From Candidatus Zixiibacteriota bacterium (lineage in GTDB: Bacteria > Zixibacteria > MSB-5A5 > JAABVY01), in the NCBI GenBank assembly GCA_011777135.1, contig JAABVY010000262.1:15876-26317 (forward strand): a stretch of 10,442 nucleotides of DNA, written 5' to 3'. Shown here piece after piece: positions 1-6,619 of this stretch (position 1 is the stretch's first letter; every line of letters begins with the position of its first letter). The notes under the pieces were generated by a model that saw only the letters and a program-made list of their open reading frames with translations, was not told the origin of the DNA and did no database searches. Position numbers and translations under genes: made by a program.

Positions 1-24
1 TACAGCCATATTAAAAACTTATTA

Positions 25-336
25 TTAACTTTCTACTTTGCTTGCGATCGAGCTTTTAACAAATTCTACTTTAATATCATCGGAAATCTTGAGAACCACT
101 TTATTTTTGTCGTCTTGGATTGCAAAGATTGTGCCGAACATGCCGGACGATGTTACCACCCGGTCGCCCTTCTGCAGGGTACCCAGCATGGCTTGATGTT
201 CCTTTGAGCGTTTCTGCTGCGGCCTGATGATTAAGAAATATAATACCGCAAACATCAGCGCAAAAGGTACCAGTAGTGTCAAAAAACTACCGCCTCCGGC
301 AGGCTGAGATCCTATTACTAAAATAAAGCTGTTCAC
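25..336 (-). CDS. yajC: Preprotein translocase accessory subunit YajC
   Basis: This small membrane protein of 103 residues associates with SecD-SecF and the SecYEG translocon in the inner membrane. One transmembrane segment spans about residues 17-38 and ends in the family hallmark FLIIRPQQKR. A short cytoplasmic domain follows with the typical KEHQAML, LQKGDRVVT and G(M)FGTI motifs. The length is normal for YajC. The start is GTG, chosen because GGAGG lies four bases upstream and no better start is in frame. It sits downstream of tgt, an arrangement known from many bacteria (tgt-yajC-secD). The 84-nt gap before it contains promoter-like elements, so it may have its own transcript as well as readthrough from tgt. 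The next gene is outside the window; an ATG-GCT-GTA at positions 9-1 could be its start, but three codons identify nothing. The family assignment is firm. Confidence 0.95.
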   Translation of the reverse strand: MNSFILVIGSQPAGGGSFLTLLVPFALMFAVLYFLIIRPQQKRSKEHQAMLGTLQKGDRVVTSSGMFGTIFAIQDDKNKVVLKISDDIKVEFVKSSIASKVES

Positions 337-340
337 TTGA

Positions 341-345
341 CCTCC
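341..345 (-). promoter_or_regulatory. Ribosome binding site of yajC
   Basis: The minus strand reads GGAGG, then TCAA, then GTG. This Shine-Dalgarno sequence supports the GTG at 336-334 as the yajC start, although the four-base spacing is slightly short. Confidence 0.7.
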
Positions 346-375
346 AAAAAAAATTTTTCTACAGTTTAACCTATC

Positions 376-405
376 AATTTAGGATTATATCCACAAAAAT
401 GTCAA
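376..405 (-). promoter_or_regulatory. Candidate promoter upstream of yajC
   Basis: In the AT-rich gap between tgt and yajC the minus strand carries a perfect TTGACA at 405-400. Eighteen bases later comes TAAATT (381-376), which matches four of six -10 positions. A perfect TATAAT lies at 389-384, but only ten bases from the TTGACA, too close to pair with it; it would need another -35 or none. One of these could drive yajC and any downstream sec genes. The AT-rich composition makes chance matches likely, so this is only a candidate. Confidence 0.35.
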
Positions 406-421
406 GCATTTAATCAAAATC

Positions 422-1543
422 TTAAACATAGACTTGACGGAAATGTTCCAGATAGGACTTGAAGCTCCCGTTCTCGATATGCTCGCGGGCCTTCTTCATT
501 AAATCGCTGATAAAGAAGAGATTGTGGATTGTTGCAAGCCTCAGGACATTGGGCTCGGAGACATTGAATAGATGCCGGATATAGGCCCGATTGTAACGCT
601 CGCAGACCGGACATCCGCAATCCTCGTCAATCGGCCTGAAATCATATTTGTAGCTGGCGGCCTTGATTGTCATTTTGCCCTTTGAGGTGAAAAGAGTGCC
701 GTTGCGGGCATTTCGAGTCGGCATCACGCAATCAAACATATCGATTCCGCGCGCAATTGCCTCCAGAAGCTCCAAGGGCGAGCCTAATCCCATTAGATAT
801 CGCGGTTTATCCTCCGGCAAAAGCTCGGTGACAACTTCTGTCATCTCATACATCAGATTAATCGGCTCACCTACGGACAACCCGCCGATAGCATAGCCGG
901 AAAATCCGATCTCCATCGTCTTTTCCGCAGCTATTTTTCTAAGCTCAGGATAGACTGAACCCTGGACTATTCCGAATAATGCCTGGCCATTTTGGGTCTT
1001 ATCCCAGTAATCCCTGGCTTCCTTTTCCCATCTATCAGTTTTCAGAAGAGCCTGGTATGCTTCAGTTTTTGAGGCTGGGTATTCCAGACATATATCAAGC
1101 GGCATGACAATATCACCGCCCAGATTTTTCTGGATGTCGATCACTTTTTTTGGCGTAAACACATGCGAGGAACCGTCAATATGCGACCGGAAGAGAACAC
1201 CTTCCTCCGTGATCTTTACCAGCGATTTGAGGCTGAAGATCTGGAATCCGCCGGAATCTGTCAGTATCGGATGATTCCAGCCGTTGAAGCGATGAAGTCC
1301 CCCGCAATCGGCAATTAGATCATCGCCCGGCCTTAGATAGAGGTGATATGTGTTGCCAAGAATTATCTCAAATCCCAGCTCCTCAAGATCGGCTGCGGAA
1401 ATGGCTTTAACCGAACCATATGTGCCCACAGGCATAAAGACCGGAGTTTCGATTGTGCCATGTGCAGTTGTGATCTGCCCTCTTCGGGCATTGGTCGCTG
1501 AGTCTTTGCGAATCAGCTTGTATGAAAATCTTTCGTCAACCAT
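422..1543 (-). CDS. tgt: Queuine/preQ1 tRNA-guanine transglycosylase (Tgt)
   Basis: Tgt exchanges guanine-34 of tRNAs for Asp, Asn, His and Tyr with preQ1, the base-insertion step of queuosine synthesis. The 373-residue length is typical of bacterial Tgt. The TIM-barrel motifs are present: the TDSGGFQ segment with Asp96 (equivalent of Zymomonas Asp102), GIVQG at 191-195, the GYAIGGLSVGE segment near 216-226, and FDCVMPTRNARNG with the presumed nucleophile Asp271. The zinc site is complete as Cys309, Cys311, Cys314 and His340. The base-recognition loop reads MPLDICLEYP at 147-156 rather than the common FDECTPYP; the key Asp150 and Cys152 are kept. The ATG overlaps the stop of the upstream flavin reductase by one base (TGATG), suggesting coupled translation. 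queA and other queuosine genes are not in the window. Function is highly likely. Confidence 0.97.
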   Translation of the reverse strand: MVDERFSYKLIRKDSATNARRGQITTAHGTIETPVFMPVGTYGSVKAISAADLEELGFEIILGNTYHLYLRPGDDLIADCGGLHRFNGWNHPILTDSGGFQIFSLKSLVKITEEGVLFRSHIDGSSHVFTPKKVIDIQKNLGGDIVMPLDICLEYPASKTEAYQALLKTDRWEKEARDYWDKTQNGQALFGIVQGSVYPELRKIAAEKTMEIGFSGYAIGGLSVGEPINLMYEMTEVVTELLPEDKPRYLMGLGSPLELLEAIARGIDMFDCVMPTRNARNGTLFTSKGKMTIKAASYKYDFRPIDEDCGCPVCERYNRAYIRHLFNVSEPNVLRLATIHNLFFISDLMKKAREHIENGSFKSYLEHFRQVYV

Positions 1544-2112
1544 CAGCTTTTGACCGAATAACCGTAATCTCCAAATATATCGCTGAAGCCCCCGTAATAG
1601 GAACGCTTCTTGGTCATATACGCAAATGGTTTGAGATTTTCGATGTTTAATTTCTTATCATCCGTCCAGCAATCTGAATTCACATGTGTCTCGACAATTT
1701 CGGCTATGAAGTAATCGTGTGAACCCAGCTTGAGGGTGTGACGCACAATACATTCCATATTAATTGGGCATTCCTTGATTAACGGGGCAGAGACCTTATC
1801 GGCCGGGATTGCGGTAAAGCCTGTTTCCTCAAATTTGTCTTTATTTCTTCCTGAGGTATTGCCGCATAAATCGGCGGCCTTGACCTGATCCTCTCCGGGA
1901 ATATTGACCACAAATTCACCCGCCTCGACTACCATGTGATATGTAAAGCGGCTTTCACGGATGCCAACTCCGATCATGGGTGGCTGAGAATTGCAGATAC
2001 CGACCCATGACAAGGTAATAATATTCGGTTTCTCGCCCTCGATCTGGGCGGTTAGAAGGGTTACCGGTAACGGTACCAGAAGAGTCTGGGGACCGAGTTT
2101 TATTTTATCCAT
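1543..2112 (-). CDS. Flavin reductase-like (flavoredoxin-type) FMN-binding protein
   Basis: This 189-residue protein looks like the flavin reductase-like domain family (PF01613; flavoredoxin and DIM6/NTAB-type proteins), which bind FMN in a split-barrel fold. Supporting features are the early PLPVTLLTAQ segment, NIITLSWVGICNSQPPMIGVGIRESRFTY (about residues 30-58), and the EFVVNIP motif around 66-72, in the order usual for the family, followed by CPINMECIV and YFIAEIVE strands. Substrate and partner cannot be read from the sequence; members include flavin reductases, flavoredoxins and proteins of unknown role. The start is well supported by AAGGAGG six bases before the ATG. It begins 14 nt after radA, and its TGA overlaps the tgt ATG, so radA, this gene and tgt probably share a transcript. 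No membrane segment or signal peptide is visible. The family call is confident, the exact function open. Confidence 0.85.
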   Translation of the reverse strand: MDKIKLGPQTLLVPLPVTLLTAQIEGEKPNIITLSWVGICNSQPPMIGVGIRESRFTYHMVVEAGEFVVNIPGEDQVKAADLCGNTSGRNKDKFEETGFTAIPADKVSAPLIKECPINMECIVRHTLKLGSHDYFIAEIVETHVNSDCWTDDKKLNIENLKPFAYMTKKRSYYGGFSDIFGDYGYSVKS

Positions 2113-2126
2113 CTATTTCCTCCTTT

Positions 2127-3497
2127 TCAGGCCAGCGCCAGGCTGATTGCATCTGATAATGCGCTCGCCGTTTCTATGTGCATTTTATTCAAAGCTTGTC
2201 TGTCGAGTTTGACGCCGGCCGGTATAATCGCCCGCTTGAATCCGAGTCTCTGGGCTTCCATTAAACGTCTTTCCAGACCCGGTACCTGGCGGATTTCACC
2301 ACCCAGGCCGACCTCACCGATCACTATAGTTCCATCTTTGACTGCAGCTTCCTCCAATGACGACACCAATGCTATAACAATTGCCAAATCGATGGCAGTT
2401 TCAAAAATCCGCAATCCGCCGGTTATATTCACGAAAACATCTTTGTCACCGAACGGTATCTTCTGACGTTTTTCCAATATTGCCAAAAGCAGGGCCAGTC
2501 TTTTTGGATCGAAGCCTGAGGTTACACGCTGGGGATATCCGTATGTCGTTCCTCCCACCAGCGCCTGGAGTTCTATCAGGATCGGACGACTGCCCTCCAT
2601 TGCGGCTGTGATAACTGAACCGAACTCATTTCCGGAACGGTTGGATATGAAGACCTCTGATGGATTGGAGACCGGCTTCAGGCCGGTTGATTCTATCGAG
2701 AAGATGCCGATCTCATTGGTCGGGCCGTAACGGTTTTTCTCCGAACGCAGAATCCGGAACATATGATTTTTCTCGCCCTCGAAATAGAGAACAACATCAA
2801 CCATATGCTCGAGTACCTTGGGTCCTGCGATCATACCCTCCTTGGTGACATGACCGATCAGGAAGGCCGTGACCTCCTTGACCTGGCAAATATCGAGGAT
2901 TGTGCTGACAGATTCACGAATCTGGCTGACAGTCCCGCTGGATGATTCCAGTTGGGCCGATTTTAATGTCTGGATTGAATCTATGATCAAAAATTTGTAT
3001 TCACGCTGATTCAAAGCTGTTATGATCTCATCTGTGTCGATAAGACAGGCGACATCAATCATATCAGTGTCGATTCCAAGTCTATCGGCCCTGATCTTAA
3101 TCTGGGTCTGCGATTCCTCACCGGTGACATAGAGGCTCATGAATCCTTCCGAGGCATACAACCCCGCCTGCTGCAAAAGCAGGGTGGACTTGCCGATTCC
3201 GGGATCGCCGCCGATCAATATTGATGATCCGGGCACAACTCCTCCGCCCACTGCGCGGTCAAACTCAGAGTTGCCGGAGATTATCCTGTATGATGTATCA
3301 CCGGTTATTTCTGAAAGCCTGTATGTCTCGACAGGAGACTTAGCGCCCTTGATTTGCTTTTTGGCTCCCTTTGTTTCGGCAATTTCCTCGGTCAGTGTAT
3401 TCCATTCACCGCAAGAGGAGCAGCGACCGGCCCATTTGGCATGAACCGCACCGCATGACTGACAGACATATATTGTTTTTGCAGACGCTTTAGGCAT
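2127..3497 (-). CDS. radA: DNA repair protein RadA (Sms)
   Basis: RadA is a RecA-like, DnaB-related ATPase that processes recombination intermediates and drives branch migration. The 456-residue length matches E. coli RadA (460). The order of parts is canonical. A four-cysteine zinc finger uses Cys12, Cys15, Cys26 and Cys29. A RecA-type ATPase follows, with Walker A GGDPGIGKST at 96-105 and Walker B FLIIDSIQT at 169-177. The RadA-specific motif reads KNRYG at 254-258, a conservative change from the usual KNRFG. The C-terminal Lon-like domain, roughly 345-445, has the GEVGLGGEIRQV stretch typical of RadA. The ATG has only a weak Shine-Dalgarno (AAGAGA). Upstream is a 113-nt gap with a palindrome and an extended -10 element, so radA may begin its own transcript. 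The flavin reductase and tgt follow closely. Identity is very secure. Confidence 0.97.
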   Translation of the reverse strand: MPKASAKTIYVCQSCGAVHAKWAGRCSSCGEWNTLTEEIAETKGAKKQIKGAKSPVETYRLSEITGDTSYRIISGNSEFDRAVGGGVVPGSSILIGGDPGIGKSTLLLQQAGLYASEGFMSLYVTGEESQTQIKIRADRLGIDTDMIDVACLIDTDEIITALNQREYKFLIIDSIQTLKSAQLESSSGTVSQIRESVSTILDICQVKEVTAFLIGHVTKEGMIAGPKVLEHMVDVVLYFEGEKNHMFRILRSEKNRYGPTNEIGIFSIESTGLKPVSNPSEVFISNRSGNEFGSVITAAMEGSRPILIELQALVGGTTYGYPQRVTSGFDPKRLALLLAILEKRQKIPFGDKDVFVNITGGLRIFETAIDLAIVIALVSSLEEAAVKDGTIVIGEVGLGGEIRQVPGLERRLMEAQRLGFKRAIIPAGVKLDRQALNKMHIETASALSDAISLALA

Positions 3498-3540
3498 AAT
3501 CTCTTAATATATGATTTGCGGGGGAGAAGCCAAGTAAGAA

Positions 3541-3549
3541 ATTATATCA
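3541..3549 (-). promoter_or_regulatory. Extended -10 promoter candidate for radA
   Basis: The minus strand reads TGATATAAT, a perfect extended -10 element (TGnTATAAT). It lies immediately downstream of the palindrome and would place the RNA start roughly 35-40 bases before the radA ATG. The hexamer seventeen bases upstream (GGATGT) is a poor -35, as is common for extended -10 promoters. If real, the palindrome would cover the -35 region and could bind a regulator; that is inference. Confidence 0.4.
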
Positions 3550-3550
3550 A

Positions 3551-3596
3551 TGTCTCTCAGTTCACATCCGACTTAAAGTCGGGACAGGAACTGACA
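3551..3596. repeat. 46-bp imperfect palindrome between mlaF and radA
   Basis: Nested inverted repeats share one centre at about 3575. The core is CCGACTT (3568-3574) facing AAGTCGG (3576-3582). CAGTTC (3558-3563) faces GAACTG (3588-3593). TGTC (3551-3554) faces GACA (3593-3596), the last sharing one base with the middle arm. Unpaired bases separate the arms. As RNA this forms a hairpin on either strand, but no run of T follows in either direction, so it is not a classical intrinsic terminator. It could be an mRNA processing or stability element for mlaEF, a REP-like intergenic repeat, or an operator for radA. The symmetry is seen directly; the role is unknown. Confidence 0.65.
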
Positions 3597-3610
3597 GAAC
3601 TTCTAAAAAT

Positions 3611-4351
3611 TCACTTGTCGGCATTGATTGAGCTGTGGCTGAGGAAGTCTTTCAGCACTTCGTCGTCCGACGCTTCCATCTCTTCCTTGGTGCCGTCGAA
3701 CCTGATATTTCCCTGGTACAGCATGGCGAAGCGCTGGCCGATTCGAAAGGCAGAGTAAAGGTCATGCGTAACGGCAATGGAGGTTATCTTTAGCCTATCT
3801 CGCAGCTCTATTATCAGGTCATTGATCTTGTCGGCTGAGACCGGGTCAAGCCCGGTGGTAGGCTCGTCATAGAGGATGATCTCCGGTTCCATGCATAATG
3901 CCCGCGCAAGCCCGACGCGCTTCTTCATTCCGCCGGAGAGTTCGGCGGGATATTTCTTCTCAGTTCCACCCAGGCCGACCATCTCAAGATTTCTTCTGGC
4001 GCATTCGATTCTTTCCTCTCTGCTCATGGTGCCGTGTTCGGAACGTCCCAAAGTGACGTTTTCATAAACGGTCATGGAATCAAATAGGGCCGCACCTTGA
4101 AAGAGCATCCCGAAACGGGTGCGCAGTTGGTCCAGATCGGAGCGCTTGAGTTCATTTATGTTTTTATCATCCACATAAATTTCACCTTTATCCGGCTTCA
4201 AAAGGCCCATTATGAGTTTGAGCATAACGCTTTTTCCGCTGCCGGATGCCCCGAATACAACCATGCTGTCACCAATATTGATTTCGAGATTGATCCCCTT
4301 GAGGACATCAAGATTGCCGAAGCTTTTGTATACGTTTTCAAGTCTTATCAT
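3611..4351 (-). CDS. mlaF: Mla/Ttg2-type lipid ABC transporter ATP-binding protein (MlaF-like)
   Basis: This 246-residue ABC ATPase powers an MlaE-type permease that moves phospholipids between the inner and outer membranes. All nucleotide-binding motifs are intact: Walker A GASGSGKS (34-41), the Q-loop FQGAALFDSMTVYENV beginning at 84 (close to the MlaF family pattern), signature LSGGMKKR (138-145), Walker B IILYDEPTTGLDP (158-170) and the H-loop His196. It begins three bases after the mlaE stop and has no clear Shine-Dalgarno, so translation is probably coupled to mlaE. The neighbouring permease supports the subfamily call over other ABC importers. No MCE-domain mlaD, mlaC or mlaB follows, although an MCE gene often does; a 113-nt gap with a palindrome and then radA follow instead. 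The ATPase assignment is certain. The transport direction and lipid cargo are inferred from the family. Confidence 0.93.
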   Translation of the reverse strand: MIRLENVYKSFGNLDVLKGINLEINIGDSMVVFGASGSGKSVMLKLIMGLLKPDKGEIYVDDKNINELKRSDLDQLRTRFGMLFQGAALFDSMTVYENVTLGRSEHGTMSREERIECARRNLEMVGLGGTEKKYPAELSGGMKKRVGLARALCMEPEIILYDEPTTGLDPVSADKINDLIIELRDRLKITSIAVTHDLYSAFRIGQRFAMLYQGNIRFDGTKEEMEASDDEVLKDFLSHSSINADK

Positions 4352-4354
4352 GTT

Positions 4355-5131
4355 TTACACGCTGAACAGTATTGTCGCCATTATATAGTCCGAAACCAGT
4401 ATCAAAACAGAGGCCAGGACCACGGCTCTGGTAGTTGCCAGTCCCACACCCTCGGCACCGCCCTTGGCATTAAATCCATGAAAACAGCCCATCAGGGCAA
4501 TGATTGCACCAAATATTACTGATTTTTGAAGTCCGGAGACGACATCGCTCACATAGACATAAGCTTTGATACTCCCAGTGAAGGTCTCGTAGCTGATGTT
4601 TACCAGGGCGACCGAGACTACCATCCCTCCAAGGATTGCGATAATATCAGCAAACATAACCAAAACCGGAAGCATAATCATTCCCGCTATCATACGAGGC
4701 ATAACAAGATATCCGACAGGGTTAATGCCCATAGATTCCAGGGCATCGATCTGTTCGGTTACACGCATTGTGCCAAGCTCGGCCGCGATAGAGGCCCCGA
4801 CACGACCTGCCAGCACAAGGCTCGTCAGCACGGGACCCAGTTCTATGAAGACAGTTTTTGCTACAGTCAGACCCAGCCACTCCAGTGGGACCAGCCCCTT
4901 GAACTGATAGGCCGCCTGCCAGGCGGTAACAGAACCGGTGAAAACAGAGGTCAAAATTACGAGGGGTAATGAACGCACCCCCATCATAAGCATCTGCTCA
5001 AAAATCAGCCTGATTCGTTTGAAGATAGTTGGAATCGACAGGATAATGCCCCATACCATAATAAACAAGCCGCCGACATCGGCGACCATCGCAATCATTA
5101 ACCTTCCCAGACTTTCAATAGCTTTGCGCAT
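4355..5131 (-). CDS. mlaE: MlaE-family lipid ABC transporter permease
   Basis: This 258-residue integral membrane protein belongs to the MlaE/YrbE permease family (PF02405), the transmembrane part of MCE-linked lipid transporters. Hydrophobic stretches lie near residues 10-35, 50-72, 90-110, 143-175, 203-220 and 233-256. The family signature is clear in the middle: ELGPVLTSLVLAGRVGASIAAELG, followed by TMRVTEQIDALESMGINP, with its conserved Gly, Arg and Glu residues. The length agrees with E. coli MlaE (260). The ATG is three bases after the dnaB stop, with GGAG too far upstream to be a good ribosome site, so it probably depends on translation of dnaB. mlaF follows three bases later. The partner MCE protein must be encoded elsewhere if the system is complete. 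The family call is firm; the substrate (phospholipid) is inferred. Confidence 0.94.
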   Translation of the reverse strand: MRKAIESLGRLMIAMVADVGGLFIMVWGIILSIPTIFKRIRLIFEQMLMMGVRSLPLVILTSVFTGSVTAWQAAYQFKGLVPLEWLGLTVAKTVFIELGPVLTSLVLAGRVGASIAAELGTMRVTEQIDALESMGINPVGYLVMPRMIAGMIMLPVLVMFADIIAILGGMVVSVALVNISYETFTGSIKAYVYVSDVVSGLQKSVIFGAIIALMGCFHGFNAKGGAEGVGLATTRAVVLASVLILVSDYIMATILFSV

Positions 5132-5134
5132 AAT

Positions 5135-6533
5135 TTAGAATGGCGGCTCCGTCGTTGCTTCCTCGACCTCAGAATATATCTCGGTTCTATTCTCAAATCG
5201 GATGAAATCTTTCAGGAACGTCAGCCTTATCGATCCGGTTGGACCGTTTCTCTGCTTTGCAATAATAATCTCAGCCAGCTTATCTGTAGAGGTGCCGTCT
5301 TTTTCGAATTCGATGCCATAGAATTCCGGCCTGTAAACGAACATGACCACATCGGCATCCTGCTCGATCGCGCCGGATTCACGCAGGTCGGCAAGCTGGG
5401 GCCGTTTGTCACCCCCGCGCATCTCCACTCCGCGCGACAACTGGCTGACAGCGATGACCGGAATATCCAGCTCTTTGGCGATGCCCTTGAGCGAGCGGGA
5501 GATCATGGCGATTTCCTGCTGTCGATTATCGGCACCCCGGGGCCCCTGCATCATCTGGAGGTAATCGATTATCAGAAGCTGTATATCCTCCTTGGCCTTC
5601 AGCCGTCTGGCTTTGGAGCGAAGCTCCAGAATCCCGATGTTGGGTGTATCATCGATGAAAATCCCTGCCTCTGACAAGGGCCCGACAGCGTCGGAAAGTT
5701 TGGGCCAGTCAGAATCCGGAAGCCGTCCTGTGCGCATCCTGTGGGCATTGATCCTGGCCTTGCTGCACAATAATCTAAGCGCTATCTGCTGCTTGGACAT
5801 CTCGAGCGAGAACATGGCCACAGATTTATGGCTGTCGATTGCAATATTTTCAAGGATATTCAGGCCCAGGCCGGTCTTGCCCATGGAGGGTCTTCCGGCT
5901 ACGACAATAAAGTCGCCTTTGTGAAGCCCGGCGGTGATATTATCCAGATCGATATATCCGGTTGCAATGCCGGTAATGCCGCCGCCGGATGGATTTATGA
6001 TATTCCTCGATCTGCTCGAATGTATCCGGGAGGATTGAGCCGATATTGATAAAGCCATCTCCCAGACGATTTTGCGATATATTGAAGATTGAATTCTCGG
6101 CAGAATCCAGAAGATCTGCGGCTTCCACAGTTCCTGAACGGCAATCCTCGGTGATCTCATGAGAGATTTCGATCAGCCTGCGCAGGAGATATTTGTCGTA
6201 GACTATATTGGCGTGATGCCGCACATTGGCTGTAGAGGCGATATGATCGGTCAGCTCAGCTAAATATGACCTTCCGCCTATTTTCTCAAGCTTCTGATTT
6301 TTTTGCAGCTGCTCGGAAATTGTAATAAGGTCGATCGGCTTATTATCTTCGAAAAGTTGTATAGAGGCCTCGAAAATGAAGCTGTGTCGCGGATCATAGA
6401 ATACTTCAGGCTGCCTGATTACATCGGTTACCTCGAAGATCGCATCTCTGAAATTCAGGATGGCTGCCAGGACCGCCTGCTCCGCTTCGATTGAATGAGG
6501 ATTTGATCCCTGATGTGAACGTTCTGTCGTCAT
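5135..6533 (-). CDS. dnaB: Replicative DNA helicase DnaB, reading frame broken by apparent single-base insertion
   Basis: DnaB is the ring-shaped hexameric helicase that unwinds DNA at the replication fork. Two overlapping frames encode it. The N-terminal frame (6533 down to 5940, 197 residues if read alone) has the DnaB N domain, starting with the typical NPHSIEAEQAVLAAIL, but ends in an unrelated arginine-rich tail. The second frame carries the RecA-like domain: GIATGYIDLD, Walker A GRPSMGKT, SLEM, LLIIDYLQMM, VIAVSQLSRGVE, the RPQLADLRESGAIEQDADVV stretch, and AKQRNGPTG with the probable arginine finger. Skipping one C near 5987-5988 joins them into a 465-residue protein, close to E. coli DnaB (471), in which the linker runs FEQIEEYHKSIGGGITG. 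The ATG at 6533 has GGGAG immediately before it, poorly spaced. Because dnaB is normally essential and all motifs survive, a sequencing or assembly error is likelier than a dead gene. mlaE follows three bases downstream. Confidence 0.9.
5975..5999 (-). other. dnaB: Frameshift site in the DnaB linker
   Basis: Reading the minus strand, the N-terminal frame runs CAT AAA TCC ATC CGG CGG CGG, while homology resumes in the frame TCC GGC GGC GGC ATT. The change equals one extra base (or two missing) just before a GGC triplet repeat, in the poorly conserved linker between the two DnaB domains. No classical programmed-frameshift heptamer or helper stop codon is seen at the junction. Confidence 0.8.
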
Positions 6534-6580
6534 CTCCCGATCCCGTATTAAGCAAATTAGGATATCTTGAATGAAATAAT

Positions 6581-6609
6581 ATTATACAAAAAGCCCCGCA
6601 ATTTTCCAA
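6581..6609 (-). promoter_or_regulatory. Probable sigma-70-type promoter for dnaB
   Basis: The minus strand has TTGGAA (6609-6604, four of six -35 positions), an exact 17-base spacer, and a perfect TATAAT (6586-6581). The predicted RNA start is about 40 bases before the dnaB ATG. It lies in the 86-nt gap after the uracil-DNA glycosylase, where the tight gene packing is interrupted. It would drive dnaB, mlaE and mlaF. The fit to consensus and position is good, but the host sigma-factor preference is unknown. Confidence 0.5.
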
Positions 6610-6619
6610 GTCTATAAAT

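Noticed and set aside
1..9. ATG-GCT-GTA on the minus strand, 15 bases after the yajC stop, as a possible start of secD
   Set aside because: Only three codons are in the window and no clear ribosome site precedes them; position after yajC is suggestive but not evidence.
663..896. Plus-strand open frames lying opposite tgt, radA, mlaE and dnaB
   Set aside because: They are antisense to well-conserved genes, have no recognisable domains and show the composition expected of shadow frames.
5135..6160. A separate 341-residue helicase gene starting at the ATG at 6160
   Set aside because: Its first 56 or so residues are the out-of-frame reading of the DnaB N domain; homology begins only at the linker, so this is the second half of a frameshifted dnaB.
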